Shown here: positions 1-6,109 of the stretch, in pieces | Layout: each line of letters starts with the position of its first letter | Position numbering within the stretch: position 1 is the first letter of the stretch | DNA from: CAZSAL01 sp964604825 | Lineage (GTDB): Bacteria > Elusimicrobiota > Elusimicrobia > 2-01-FULL-59-12 | Direction: 5' to 3' | DNA: 7,165 nt | Assembly: GCA_964604825.1 (NCBI GenBank) | Contig: CAZSAL010000078.1 | Span: 1 to 7,165 of the forward strand | Position numbers and translations under genes: made by a program | The notes under the pieces: generated by a model | The model's input: the letters and a program-made list of their open reading frames with translations, nothing else | The model's database searches: none | Told to the model about the DNA's origin: nothing

Positions 1-178
1 CGACAGCTTTGTTGTGATGGCGCATGGCACGGCAGAGGAAGTGGCTCGCGCCAAGGCGATCCTTGCTCCACTCAAACCATCACGCCTTAATGTACATACC
101 TATGTAAAGCCGATAGAGGTGACGGATCATCTCATGGCAACACAAGATGATCGTTTCGACCGGGCGATGACGCCTTAA
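1..178 (+). CDS. C-terminal fragment of an unassigned protein, possibly general-stress 17M-like
   Basis: An open frame enters from the left edge (first full codon at base 2) and stops at TAA 176-178, giving 58 visible residues. It begins DSFVVMAHGTAEEVARAKAI and ends with a polar tail, DDRFDRAMTP. The pattern of a short beta strand, then HGTAEEVARAKAIL, then a V-H-T strand resembles the C-terminal end of general-stress-protein-17M/YflT-like proteins, where a similar 'hG..eEv.rA..iL' stretch occurs. That resemblance is from memory and weak. The upstream part, which in that family carries glycine-rich membrane segments, is outside the window. The gene ends 43 bases before the phasin start with no terminator-like hairpin between, so it may be the preceding cistron of the same operon. 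That this frame is coding is fairly safe; its function is not. Confidence 0.5.
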   Translation, partial: DSFVVMAHGTAEEVARAKAILAPLKPSRLNVHTYVKPIEVTDHLMATQDDRFDRAMTP

Positions 179-210
179 GGTTGAGTTGTGAATTCAAAAA
201 CCCATAAAAA

Positions 211-215
211 AGGAG
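211..215 (+). promoter_or_regulatory. Ribosome binding site of the phasin gene
   Basis: AGGAG follows an A-rich run (AAAAAAGGAG) and lies 6 bases before ATG 222. This strong Shine-Dalgarno sequence fixes the phasin start and fits high expression, as expected for an abundant granule-coat protein. Confidence 0.8.
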
Positions 216-221
216 ACCACT

Positions 222-677
222 ATGTCCAAACCGGCCACCAACCCTATCTTCGAAGTCGATTTTTCGAAGCTGATGAATCCATCCAAGATAATGGGCGAAT
301 TCAAAATACCCGGCTTCGATATGAATGTCTTGATGGACATACAACGCAAGAACATCGAGATGATAACGACCATCAATCAAGCCGTCGTCGAGAATTTACA
401 ATCGTTCGCGCAGCGTCAGACTGAACTTATGCAGCGCGTCCTTGAGGATTCTTCCAGCATGATGAACGCCATGATGTCGGCTACGACTCCGCAAGAAAAA
501 GTCGTGTATCAGGCCGAAGCTTCCAAGAAGGTGGCCGAACAATGCATGACCAATGTTCGCGACAACGCCGAAGCCTTTGCCAAATGCAACAGTCAGGCGA
601 TGGAAACAGTGAGTAATCGCATGAGCGACAACCTGGTGGAACTTCGCGGCATGACCAAAGAAGGCAGGATCAAATGA
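222..677 (+). CDS. Phasin family protein (PHA granule-associated)
   Basis: This gene encodes 151 residues and very probably a phasin, the amphipathic protein that covers polyhydroxyalkanoate granules and controls their number and size. The N-terminus (about residues 1-35) is hydrophobic and mixed (NPIFEVDFSKLMNP, FKIPGFDMN). The rest is almost entirely predicted helix without proline. It includes DIQRKNIEMITTINQAVVEN, then SFAQRQTELMQRVLED, then the phasin-typical segment TTPQEKVVYQAEASKKVAEQ, and finally a helix containing NVRDNAEAFAKCNSQA. This order matches the Phasin_2/TIGR01841-type family, in which a helix of aromatic and Q/M residues precedes a 'P.e....q....k...' segment. There is no signal peptide and no membrane segment, which fits a cytoplasmic granule-surface protein. 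Its stop overlaps the next start by four bases (ATGA, 674-677), so it is translationally coupled to the acetate kinase remnant. The family call comes from pattern recognition plus the phaABC context. Which phasin subgroup it belongs to is not clear. Confidence 0.85.
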   Translation: MSKPATNPIFEVDFSKLMNPSKIMGEFKIPGFDMNVLMDIQRKNIEMITTINQAVVENLQSFAQRQTELMQRVLEDSSSMMNAMMSATTPQEKVVYQAEASKKVAEQCMTNVRDNAEAFAKCNSQAMETVSNRMSDNLVELRGMTKEGRIK

Positions 678-1243
678 CGGAAACGATCCTTGTCATCAAT
701 GCAGGTTCCTCCAGCGTCAAGTTCAGCCTTTACGAGCGGCAACCCGACTTGCAGTTGCTGGCATCCGGCGAAATCGCCGATATCGGCGGCGCGCCATCTT
801 TCGCCGCCGAAGTCGGTGGTGCAAAAACTAGCGAAGTTTTGCCTGCCACCAGCACACATGAAGACGTCCTACGCCATATCATTGGCTGGATCGAGAAACA
901 AAAACATGGAGCGATTGCTGTCGCAGCGCACCGCGTCGTACATGGCGGCACTCAATTTACAGAACCTGTCGTTGTGACGCCTGCGATTATGGAACAACTG
1001 CGCGCCCTTACCCCTTTAGCTCCCCTGCACCAGCCGCACAATCTTGCCGCAGTCGATATTCTGAGCAAGCTCAAGCCAGGTATTGGTGAACACGCGGCAG
1101 GTGTGCGCCAGAGCGTTCTAGAGCATCTCACCTTCCTGAAACCGTTTGATACGCTGGTTATTCCGGCAAACGAAGATGGCATCATGGCGCGCCACGCTTT
1201 TCTCCTGATGCAGAACACCGTGAAGGAGAGGAAAGCCTCATGA
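674..1243 (+). CDS. Internally deleted acetate kinase-like protein (probable degenerate ackA)
   Basis: Acetate kinases convert acetate and ATP to acetyl phosphate and ADP and are usually about 400 residues long; this ORF has 189. Residues 1-135 align by eye with the normal N-terminus: VINAGSSSVKFSLY (residues 8-20, with catalytic-region N9, S14 and K16), AHRVVHGG (85-92, with the substrate arginine R87), and LAPLHQPHN (115-123, with the conserved histidine). The next residues, GIGEHAAGVRQ (136-145), belong near residue 330 of the family, and PANEDGIMARH (164-174) near residue 384. The missing middle normally holds the catalytic Asp of 'FDTAFH', the His of 'FHGTSH', the phosphate-loop region and the catalytic Arg near residue 241. 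About 170-200 residues are gone, in frame. Loss of those residues should abolish kinase activity. The start overlaps the phasin stop and the stop overlaps fabI, both as ATGA. It could be a pseudogene kept open for coupling, a repurposed small protein, or an assembly error. No pta gene is visible. Confidence 0.85.
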   Translation: MTETILVINAGSSSVKFSLYERQPDLQLLASGEIADIGGAPSFAAEVGGAKTSEVLPATSTHEDVLRHIIGWIEKQKHGAIAVAAHRVVHGGTQFTEPVVVTPAIMEQLRALTPLAPLHQPHNLAAVDILSKLKPGIGEHAAGVRQSVLEHLTFLKPFDTLVIPANEDGIMARHAFLLMQNTVKERKAS

Positions 1244-1998
1244 TGAAAGACAAAAAAGGTCTCGTTGTCGGTGTCGCCAACGAACATTCCATCGCCTGGG
1301 GCTGCGCACAAGCGCTACATGCGGCGGGCGCAGAACTGGCGCTCACCTATCTGAACGACAAGGCCAAGCCCTATGTTGAACCGCTCGCCGGGGAGATCAA
1401 GGCGCCGATTTTTATGCCGCTTGATGTCATGAACGTCGAGCAAGCCACGGCGCTGTTCGCGGAAATTAAGCGGCGCTGGGGGCGGCTTGATTTTCTGCTG
1501 CACGCCGTCGCCTTTGCGCCCAAGACCGATTTGCAAGGCCGCTTCATTGATTCGTCCAGCGCAGGGTTTTCAATGGCTATGAACATTTCCTGCCATTCCC
1601 TCGTCCGCCTCGCGAAAGCATCGGAGCCGCTGATGGCAGAAGGCGGTTCTATTTTAACGTTAAGTTATTATGGCTCCGAGAAAGTAATTCCGGACTATGG
1701 ACTCATGGGCCCGGTCAAGGCAGCACTCGAAGCCTCCGTGCGCTATCTGGCCGCTGAATTGGCTCCGAAAAACATCCGAGTCAATGCGCTATCGCCGGGG
1801 CCGGTCAAAACCCGCGCGGCTTCAGGGCTGACGGATTTCGATAAACTATTGGCAAAAGCTGCCGATGAAGCGCCGCTCCATCAGTTGATGACCATTGAAC
1901 AGATCGGAGAAGTCGCAACATTCCTGATGTCCAATAAGTCTAAGCACATCATCGGTCAGGTCATCTATGCGGATAATGGTTACAACATCATGGGGTGA
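1240..1998 (+). CDS. fabI: Enoyl-[acyl-carrier-protein] reductase (NADH), FabI
   Basis: This 252-residue protein has the usual FabI length and reduces trans-2-enoyl-ACP to acyl-ACP in the last step of the fatty-acid elongation cycle, in the cytoplasm. Visible hallmarks are the N-terminal nucleotide-binding segment GVANEHSIAWG (11-21), which replaces the classical glycine motif of short-chain dehydrogenases, the LDVMN stretch near 61-65, and HAVAFAPK (88-95). The active site is SYYGSEKVIPDYGLMGPVKA (142-161), with Tyr153 and Lys160 in the Y-x6-K spacing diagnostic of FabI rather than the Y-x3-K of FabG. SPGPVKTRAASG (185-196) and the C-terminal DNGYNIMG also match. ATG 1240 gives an ATGA overlap with the preceding stop, and ATG 1243 follows at once; a purine-rich AAGGAGAGG (1223-1231) serves either. 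The neighbouring ackA remnant recalls the ackA-fabI pairing of some rhizobia. I see no missing key residue. Whether this is the housekeeping copy or a second paralogue cannot be told from the window. Confidence 0.93.
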   Translation: MMKDKKGLVVGVANEHSIAWGCAQALHAAGAELALTYLNDKAKPYVEPLAGEIKAPIFMPLDVMNVEQATALFAEIKRRWGRLDFLLHAVAFAPKTDLQGRFIDSSSAGFSMAMNISCHSLVRLAKASEPLMAEGGSILTLSYYGSEKVIPDYGLMGPVKAALEASVRYLAAELAPKNIRVNALSPGPVKTRAASGLTDFDKLLAKAADEAPLHQLMTIEQIGEVATFLMSNKSKHIIGQVIYADNGYNIMG

Positions 1999-2051
1999 AG
2001 CGAGAAAACACACCGTGCAGAGGGACTCTTTTGCGCGACATATCGACTTAT

Positions 2052-2056
2052 AGGAG
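2052..2056 (+). promoter_or_regulatory. Ribosome binding site that decides the phaA start
   Basis: AGGAG lies 7 bases before ATG 2064. The frame is open upstream to a GTG at 1995 that overlaps the fabI stop (GTGA), but the extra 23 residues are polar, arginine-rich and unlike any thiolase N-terminus. The AGGAG and the family-typical sequence beginning MPPTDIFICSPLRTAIG both support 2064. Confidence 0.8.
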
Positions 2057-2063
2057 ACATGCC

Positions 2064-3278
2064 ATGCCCCCCACCGACATTTTTATTTGCTCGCCCCTAC
2101 GCACAGCTATCGGCACGTTCGACGGCAGTTTGAAAACTATTCCCGCGACGCAGCTTGGCGCTACTGTCATTCGAGAAATGCTCAAGCGCGCGGTATTGCC
2201 CCCTGAAATCGTGCAAGCCGTTGTCATGGGACAGGTTGTTCAAGCCGGTGCTGGTATGAACCCAGCCCGCCAGGCCGCTATCAATGGCGGCATTCCAGTT
2301 CAAGTGCCAGCCTTCACCGTCAACCGCGTTTGCGGTTCAGGGGCGCAGGCGATTGTTTCCGCTTATCTGGAAATTGCAAGCGGCAATATTCAGTGCGCCG
2401 TTGCCGGCGGTATGGAGAATATGGATTTGTGTCCCTATCTTCTTCCGTCCGGCCGTTGGGGCTACCGAATGGGCGATGGCAAAACCATCGACAGCATGCT
2501 GTATGACGGACTGGTTGATGCTTTCTCGGACAAGCATTCCGGCTTGGTAACGGAGGATTTAGTCAACAAGTATAAGATTACCAGGGTGGAGCAGGATGCA
2601 TGGGCGTTAAGGTCTCAGCAGCGGTTTTCCAAGGCGCAGGCGGCAGGAAAATTTGACGGCGAAATCACGCCAGTCGACGTCGTCTCCCCCAAAGGCACAA
2701 AAACATTTCAGAAAGATGAGCATAACCGCCCCGATACCACCGCCGAGAGTCTTGCCAAGCTGAAACCCGCCTTCCGCAAGGATGGAACGATTACGGCAGG
2801 GAATGCGTCCGGATTAAATTCTGCGGCGTCGGCGATGATCATCGCGTCATCCGATATTGTCAAAAAACACAATCTAACGCCCATGGCACGCATCGTGGCT
2901 TATGGCGTCGGCGCTGTCGATCCGGGCATGTTCGGCATTGGCCCTGTCCCCGCAGTCCAGCAAGCCTTGCAACGCGCTGGCTGGAAAATTGCGGATGTCG
3001 AACGCATGGAGATCAACGAAGCCTTTGCCGCCATCGTGATTGCAATTATGCGTGATCTTGGACTCAACGAAGATATCGTGAATGTCGAAGGTGGGGCCAT
3101 TGCCCATGGCCACCCCATAGGTGCCACCGGCGCTATCCTTACGACCCGGCTGCTTTACTCCATGCAGCGTGATGGCCTGACACGAGGCATCGTCACTTTA
3201 TGTATTGGCGGCGGGCAAGGAATTGCGCTGGCACTGGAGTGTGTGAGTAATCATGCAAAGGGGGCGACCCGTGCCTGA
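2064..3278 (+). CDS. phaA: Acetyl-CoA acetyltransferase (beta-ketothiolase) PhaA
   Basis: This 404-residue thiolase should condense two acetyl-CoA into acetoacetyl-CoA, the first step of PHB synthesis, in the cytoplasm. The N-terminal thiolase domain contains PLRTAIGTFDGSL (11-23) and the nucleophile Cys90 in VNRVCGSGAQAI. The C-terminal domain contains INEAFA (317-322, with Asn318), GGAIAHGHPIGATGA (343-357, with general-base His350), and Cys380 in LCIGGGQG. The full Cys-Asn-His-Cys active site is therefore present and the length is normal. The pantetheine-loop position usually reading H-M-G reads H158-S159-G160 here, and the usual 'TAEN' is TEDL. This may affect substrate preference and leaves room for a longer-chain ketothiolase role. 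It sits 65 bases after fabI and overlaps the start of phaC. The context phaA-phaC-phaB makes the biosynthetic role the best reading. Confidence 0.92.
   Translation: MPPTDIFICSPLRTAIGTFDGSLKTIPATQLGATVIREMLKRAVLPPEIVQAVVMGQVVQAGAGMNPARQAAINGGIPVQVPAFTVNRVCGSGAQAIVSAYLEIASGNIQCAVAGGMENMDLCPYLLPSGRWGYRMGDGKTIDSMLYDGLVDAFSDKHSGLVTEDLVNKYKITRVEQDAWALRSQQRFSKAQAAGKFDGEITPVDVVSPKGTKTFQKDEHNRPDTTAESLAKLKPAFRKDGTITAGNASGLNSAASAMIIASSDIVKKHNLTPMARIVAYGVGAVDPGMFGIGPVPAVQQALQRAGWKIADVERMEINEAFAAIVIAIMRDLGLNEDIVNVEGGAIAHGHPIGATGAILTTRLLYSMQRDGLTRGIVTLCIGGGQGIALALECVSNHAKGATRA
3259..3264 (+). promoter_or_regulatory. Probable ribosome binding site for a GTG start of phaC
   Basis: AGGGGG lies 6 bases before GTG 3271. 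The competing ATG at 3253 has only a distant GGAG (3236-3239, 13 bases away) or a minimal GAG. The purine run favours GTG 3271, although the ATG cannot be excluded. Confidence 0.5.
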
Positions 3279-4959
3279 TAATTATTTTGATATCCTTGAC
3301 AAGACTTTTCAGGCGCATCTTGGCCAGATGACTTCGGGCATCAGCCCCGCCGCGATGACGACGGTATATTGCTCATGGCTTAGTCAATTGGCGCAGTCCC
3401 CGGGACGCATGCTCGAACTGGCGCTTTATCCAGCCGTGCATTGGCAGGACTACGCCCACAAGATCATAGGTAATGATCAACCAGGAAATAATATCGACCC
3501 GCGCTTTAAGGCTGAAGATTGGCAGCAGTTTCCATGGCGTTTATGGGTGGAAGGTTTTCATCAGGCCGAATGTTGGTGGCACCGCGCTACAACGGATGTG
3601 CCCGGTCTGCCGGAACATGCCGAGCGTACACTTTCTTTTCTAACGAGGCAGATGCTGGATGCGCTGTCGCCCTCCAACTTTGTCGCCACCAATCCCGATC
3701 TGTTGCAGAAAACCATGCAGACAGGCGGAGACAATATTGTTCATGGGATGCAAAGTGCGCTTGATGATATGCAGCGAAATGCCAACAATTTGCCAGCGAC
3801 TGGCCTTGAAAACTTTGAGGTCGGCAAAACGGTCGCCATCACGCCTGGACGCGTGGTGTTTCGTAATCATCTGATTGAATTGATCCAGTATGAGCCGCAG
3901 AGCAAAATGGTTTACAATGAGCCGGTTCTGATGCTGCCCGCATGGATCATGAAATATTACATCCTTGATCTCTCGCCCAATAATTCGCTGGTGAACTGGC
4001 TGGTGAAACAAGGACATACGGTATTCATGGTTTCGTGGCGCAATCCGGATGCTGCGGATCGGGGCTTGGGAATGGATGATTATTATCGGCTGGGCGCTAT
4101 GGCCGCCATCGACGCTATTTCCGGCATCATGCCAAAAATCGATATTCACCTGATGGGATATTGTCTGGGCGGAACGCTGGCCATCATTACTGCATCCGCC
4201 ATGGCAGGAAACGGGGACAACCGCCTTAAAAGCTTGACCTTGCTGGCGGCGCAAGCTGATTTCACGGAAGCCGGAGAGTTGATGCTTTTCATCACGGAAA
4301 GCGAGATATCTTTTCTCAAAAACATGATGTGGGAGAAAGGCTATCTGGATGGCAAACAAATGGCCGGAACTTTCCAGATGCTTCATTCCAATGACCTGAT
4401 CTGGTCAAGAATGATTCATGATTACATGATGGATAAACGGCGTGGCATGATTGATCTGCTTGCCTGGAATGCAGATGCGACGCGCATGTCATATAAAATG
4501 CACAGTGAGTATTTGGAAAAGCTCTATCTGCACAATGATTTTATCGAAGGAAGATTTGCGGTTGAAGGAAAGCAAGTTGCGCCGGAAAGTATCAAGCTGC
4601 CGGTTTTTGCCGTCAGCACCGAGAAAGACCACGTCGCGCCGTGGCGTTCCGTTTATAAAATTCACCTGAACGTGCCCTGCGAGGATATCACTTTTGTCCT
4701 GACGTCCGGCGGACACAATGCCGGTATTGTTAGCGAGCCCGGCCATCAAGGCCGTTCCTATCACATTCATAAAACGGTTCACGGCGAGCCCTATCTTGCG
4801 CCTGATCGCTGGCTGGAAATCGCGCAACCGAAAGAAGGATCATGGTGGCTCGATTGGCATGACTGGCTGGCGGAAAGGTCAGACAAGGAAAAAATATCTT
4901 CGCAGAACGTCGGTAAAGGCCTCTGCGCAGCACCCGGAACTTATGTGCTGCAGAAATAA
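3271..4959 (+). CDS. phaC: Class I poly(3-hydroxyalkanoate) synthase PhaC
   Basis: PhaC polymerises (R)-3-hydroxyacyl-CoA into PHA on the granule surface. The protein is 562 residues from GTG 3271, or 568 from ATG 3253, the usual class I size. Numbering here is from the ATG. The N-terminal domain shows PRFKAEDWQQFPWRLW (83-98) and PSNFVATNPDLLQKT (140-154), both typical of PhaC_N. The alpha/beta-hydrolase domain follows: VLMLPAWIMKYYILDLSPNN (225-244), FMVSWRNPD (258-266), then the lipase-like box GYCLGG with catalytic Cys304. Asp459 in STEKDHVAPW and His488 in SGGHNAGIV complete the triad, and the Cys-Asp and Asp-His spacings agree with known class I enzymes. The C-terminal WWLDWHDWLAERS is also standard. 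No PhaE or PhaR partner, which class III or IV enzymes need, is present. The start overlaps phaA by 8 bases, consistent with coupling. GTG is preferred because of the purine run before it and a more typical N-terminus. Confidence 0.95.
   Translation: MPDNYFDILDKTFQAHLGQMTSGISPAAMTTVYCSWLSQLAQSPGRMLELALYPAVHWQDYAHKIIGNDQPGNNIDPRFKAEDWQQFPWRLWVEGFHQAECWWHRATTDVPGLPEHAERTLSFLTRQMLDALSPSNFVATNPDLLQKTMQTGGDNIVHGMQSALDDMQRNANNLPATGLENFEVGKTVAITPGRVVFRNHLIELIQYEPQSKMVYNEPVLMLPAWIMKYYILDLSPNNSLVNWLVKQGHTVFMVSWRNPDAADRGLGMDDYYRLGAMAAIDAISGIMPKIDIHLMGYCLGGTLAIITASAMAGNGDNRLKSLTLLAAQADFTEAGELMLFITESEISFLKNMMWEKGYLDGKQMAGTFQMLHSNDLIWSRMIHDYMMDKRRGMIDLLAWNADATRMSYKMHSEYLEKLYLHNDFIEGRFAVEGKQVAPESIKLPVFAVSTEKDHVAPWRSVYKIHLNVPCEDITFVLTSGGHNAGIVSEPGHQGRSYHIHKTVHGEPYLAPDRWLEIAQPKEGSWWLDWHDWLAERSDKEKISSQNVGKGLCAAPGTYVLQK
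4927..4951 (+). other. Inverted repeat at the 3' end of phaC
   Basis: GCAGCAC (4927-4933) and GTGCTGC (4945-4951) are perfect 7-base complements around an 11-base loop, inside the last codons of phaC. What follows is A-rich, not T-rich, so it does not read as an intrinsic terminator on the + strand. It could be a modest mRNA hairpin between phaC and phaB, or chance; I favour chance slightly. Confidence 0.3.
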
Positions 4960-4997
4960 AAAATGAAGCATGCACGACGATAAGCAACCTCAACCCC

Positions 4998-5002
4998 AGG
5001 AG
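4998..5002 (+). promoter_or_regulatory. Ribosome binding site of phaB
   Basis: AGGAG stands 7 bases before ATG 5010 within the 50-base gap after phaC. It gives phaB its own strong translation start, so phaB does not depend on coupling to phaC. The gap contains no recognisable promoter. Confidence 0.75.
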
Positions 5003-5009
5003 TATCACC

Positions 5010-5732
5010 ATGAAACGCATCGTACTTATTACCGGCGCAACGACGGGCATCGGAGCCGTTACGGCAAAAACCTTTAAGGCAAAGGGTTACGACGTTGCCG
5101 TCAACTATGCCTTTGGTGATGAAAGCGCCCAAGCGTTCCACAAGGAAACAGGGATTGCCATTTACAAATGGAATGTGACCGATGCTGATGCCTGCATCGA
5201 AGGCGTTAAAAAGATTGCGGCGGAAATGGGAACCGTAGATGTGCTGGTCAATAATGCCGGTATAACGCGCGATCACACCATACAGAAAATGTCCGTCGAG
5301 GACTGGCATGCCGTGATCAACACCGACCTTGGCGCATGTTTTTACATGTCGCGGGCAGTCATTGAAGGCATGAAGACAAAGGGGTTCGGCAGGATCATAA
5401 ATATAAGCTCGATTAGTGGGATGGCCGGGCAGTTTGGCCAGACCAACTATGCTGCCGCCAAAGCGGGGATACTGGGGTTTACCAAAGCGCTGGCACTGGA
5501 AACGGCGGCGAAGGGAATTACCGTCAATGCGGTAGCGCCGGGTTTTACCAAGACCACGATGCTCGACACCATGCCGGAAAAAGTTCTGGCGGCACTGATC
5601 GAGCGCGTTCCGGTCAAACGCCTTGGCAAGCCGGAAGACATCGCCCGCGCTGTTCTCTTCCTTGCCGCCGATGACGCCGATTTTATCACCGGCGAAACGC
5701 TGGCCGTTAATGGCGGGCTGTATATGGAATAA
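5010..5732 (+). CDS. phaB: Acetoacetyl-CoA reductase PhaB (short-chain dehydrogenase)
   Basis: This 240-residue enzyme should reduce acetoacetyl-CoA to (R)-3-hydroxybutyryl-CoA, normally with NADPH, supplying monomer to PhaC. It is a classical short-chain dehydrogenase: the cofactor glycine motif TGATTGIG (8-15), NNAG (81-84), Asn104, Ser134 in NISSISG, and the Tyr147/Lys151 pair in NYAAAKAG. PhaB-like details separate it from plain FabG: NNAGITRD (81-88), GQFGQTNYAAAKAG (140-153), IERVPVKRLGKPEDIA (197-212) and the ending NGGLYME. The stretch AFGDESAQAF after the second strand is shorter than in some PhaB proteins, so NADH or NADPH preference cannot be read off safely. It follows phaC by 50 bases and precedes the SpoIIAA-like gene by 11. 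The main alternative is a FabG-type 3-oxoacyl-ACP reductase, unlikely given the phaA-phaC neighbours. Confidence 0.93.
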   Translation: MKRIVLITGATTGIGAVTAKTFKAKGYDVAVNYAFGDESAQAFHKETGIAIYKWNVTDADACIEGVKKIAAEMGTVDVLVNNAGITRDHTIQKMSVEDWHAVINTDLGACFYMSRAVIEGMKTKGFGRIINISSISGMAGQFGQTNYAAAKAGILGFTKALALETAAKGITVNAVAPGFTKTTMLDTMPEKVLAALIERVPVKRLGKPEDIARAVLFLAADDADFITGETLAVNGGLYME

Positions 5733-5743
5733 GGAAATGGGCG

Positions 5744-6109
5744 ATGTTCAAATTTATTAAAGGTCTTCCTCCTGACGTAATGGCGATTGAAGCCATAGGT
5801 CAAGTAACGCACGAGGATTATCGTAATACGCTCATTCCCAAGGCCGAAGCCATGATGGCCAAGGGCCCAATCAAAATGCTTTATGTCGTCGGAGCGGCGT
5901 TCACAGGGTTTGACTTTGAGGCGTTATGGGACGACAGCGCGTTCGGAATCAAGCATTGGCATGACTTCAGCCAAATCGCCGTGATTACCGATCATGCGTG
6001 GTTAAGCACTATGGTCAGCATGTTCAAACCTTTCTTTCATGGCGAAGTCCGGCTTTTCAGTCTTTCCGAATTGCCTGCCGCAAAAAACTGGATCGCCGTT
6101 CATGGATAA
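5744..6109 (+). CDS. SpoIIAA-like (STAS/SEC14-type) domain protein
   Basis: This small 121-residue soluble protein resembles the SpoIIAA-like family (PF11964). Its start, MFKFIKGLPPDVMAIEAIGQ, gives the first strands. HEDYRNTLIPKAEAMMAKGP (24-43) is the typical first helix, IKMLYVVGAAFTGFDFEALW (44-63) the central strand and following helix, and HWHDFSQIAVITDHAW (72-87) the next strand. FHGEVRLFSLSELPAAKNW (99-117) matches the family's C-terminal strand and helix. Members are widespread in proteobacteria; their biochemical role is poorly defined, with lipid binding or anti-sigma-like regulation suggested by fold only. AAGGAA (5731-5736), which overlaps the phaB stop, is the ribosome binding site. 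Its last bases overlap the ATPase start by 8, so a shared function with the proton pump, or a regulatory role toward it, is a fair guess but unproven. Confidence 0.8.
   Translation: MFKFIKGLPPDVMAIEAIGQVTHEDYRNTLIPKAEAMMAKGPIKMLYVVGAAFTGFDFEALWDDSAFGIKHWHDFSQIAVITDHAWLSTMVSMFKPFFHGEVRLFSLSELPAAKNWIAVHG

Noticed and set aside
181..208. Possible promoter before the phasin gene: TTGAGT (181-186) and CATAAA (203-208), 16-base spacing
   Set aside because: The -10 match is poor and transcription would start at or inside the ribosome binding site, leaving almost no leader. A promoter further upstream is more likely.
188..424. Alternative plus-strand open frame over the phasin start
   Set aside because: It uses a different frame from the phasin, lacks a ribosome binding site and encodes a disordered His/Arg/Asp-rich chain.
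1995..2063. N-terminal extension of the thiolase from GTG 1995
   Set aside because: The 23 residues are polar and unlike thiolases, and ATG 2064 has a well-placed AGGAG.
609..3252. Repeat GTGAGTAATC at 609-618 and 3243-3252
   Set aside because: Only two copies of ten bases, both inside coding frames with different flanks. Chance is sufficient.
3640..4386. Long 248-codon open frame on the minus strand
   Set aside because: It lies entirely opposite phaC, whose motifs are unmistakable. The antisense translation is His/Arg/Gln-rich with no recognisable domain, as expected of a shadow frame.
4927..4963. Hairpin near the phaC stop as an intrinsic terminator
   Set aside because: The stem is followed by A residues on the + strand, not T residues. 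On the minus strand the T run would precede the stem, so neither direction fits.
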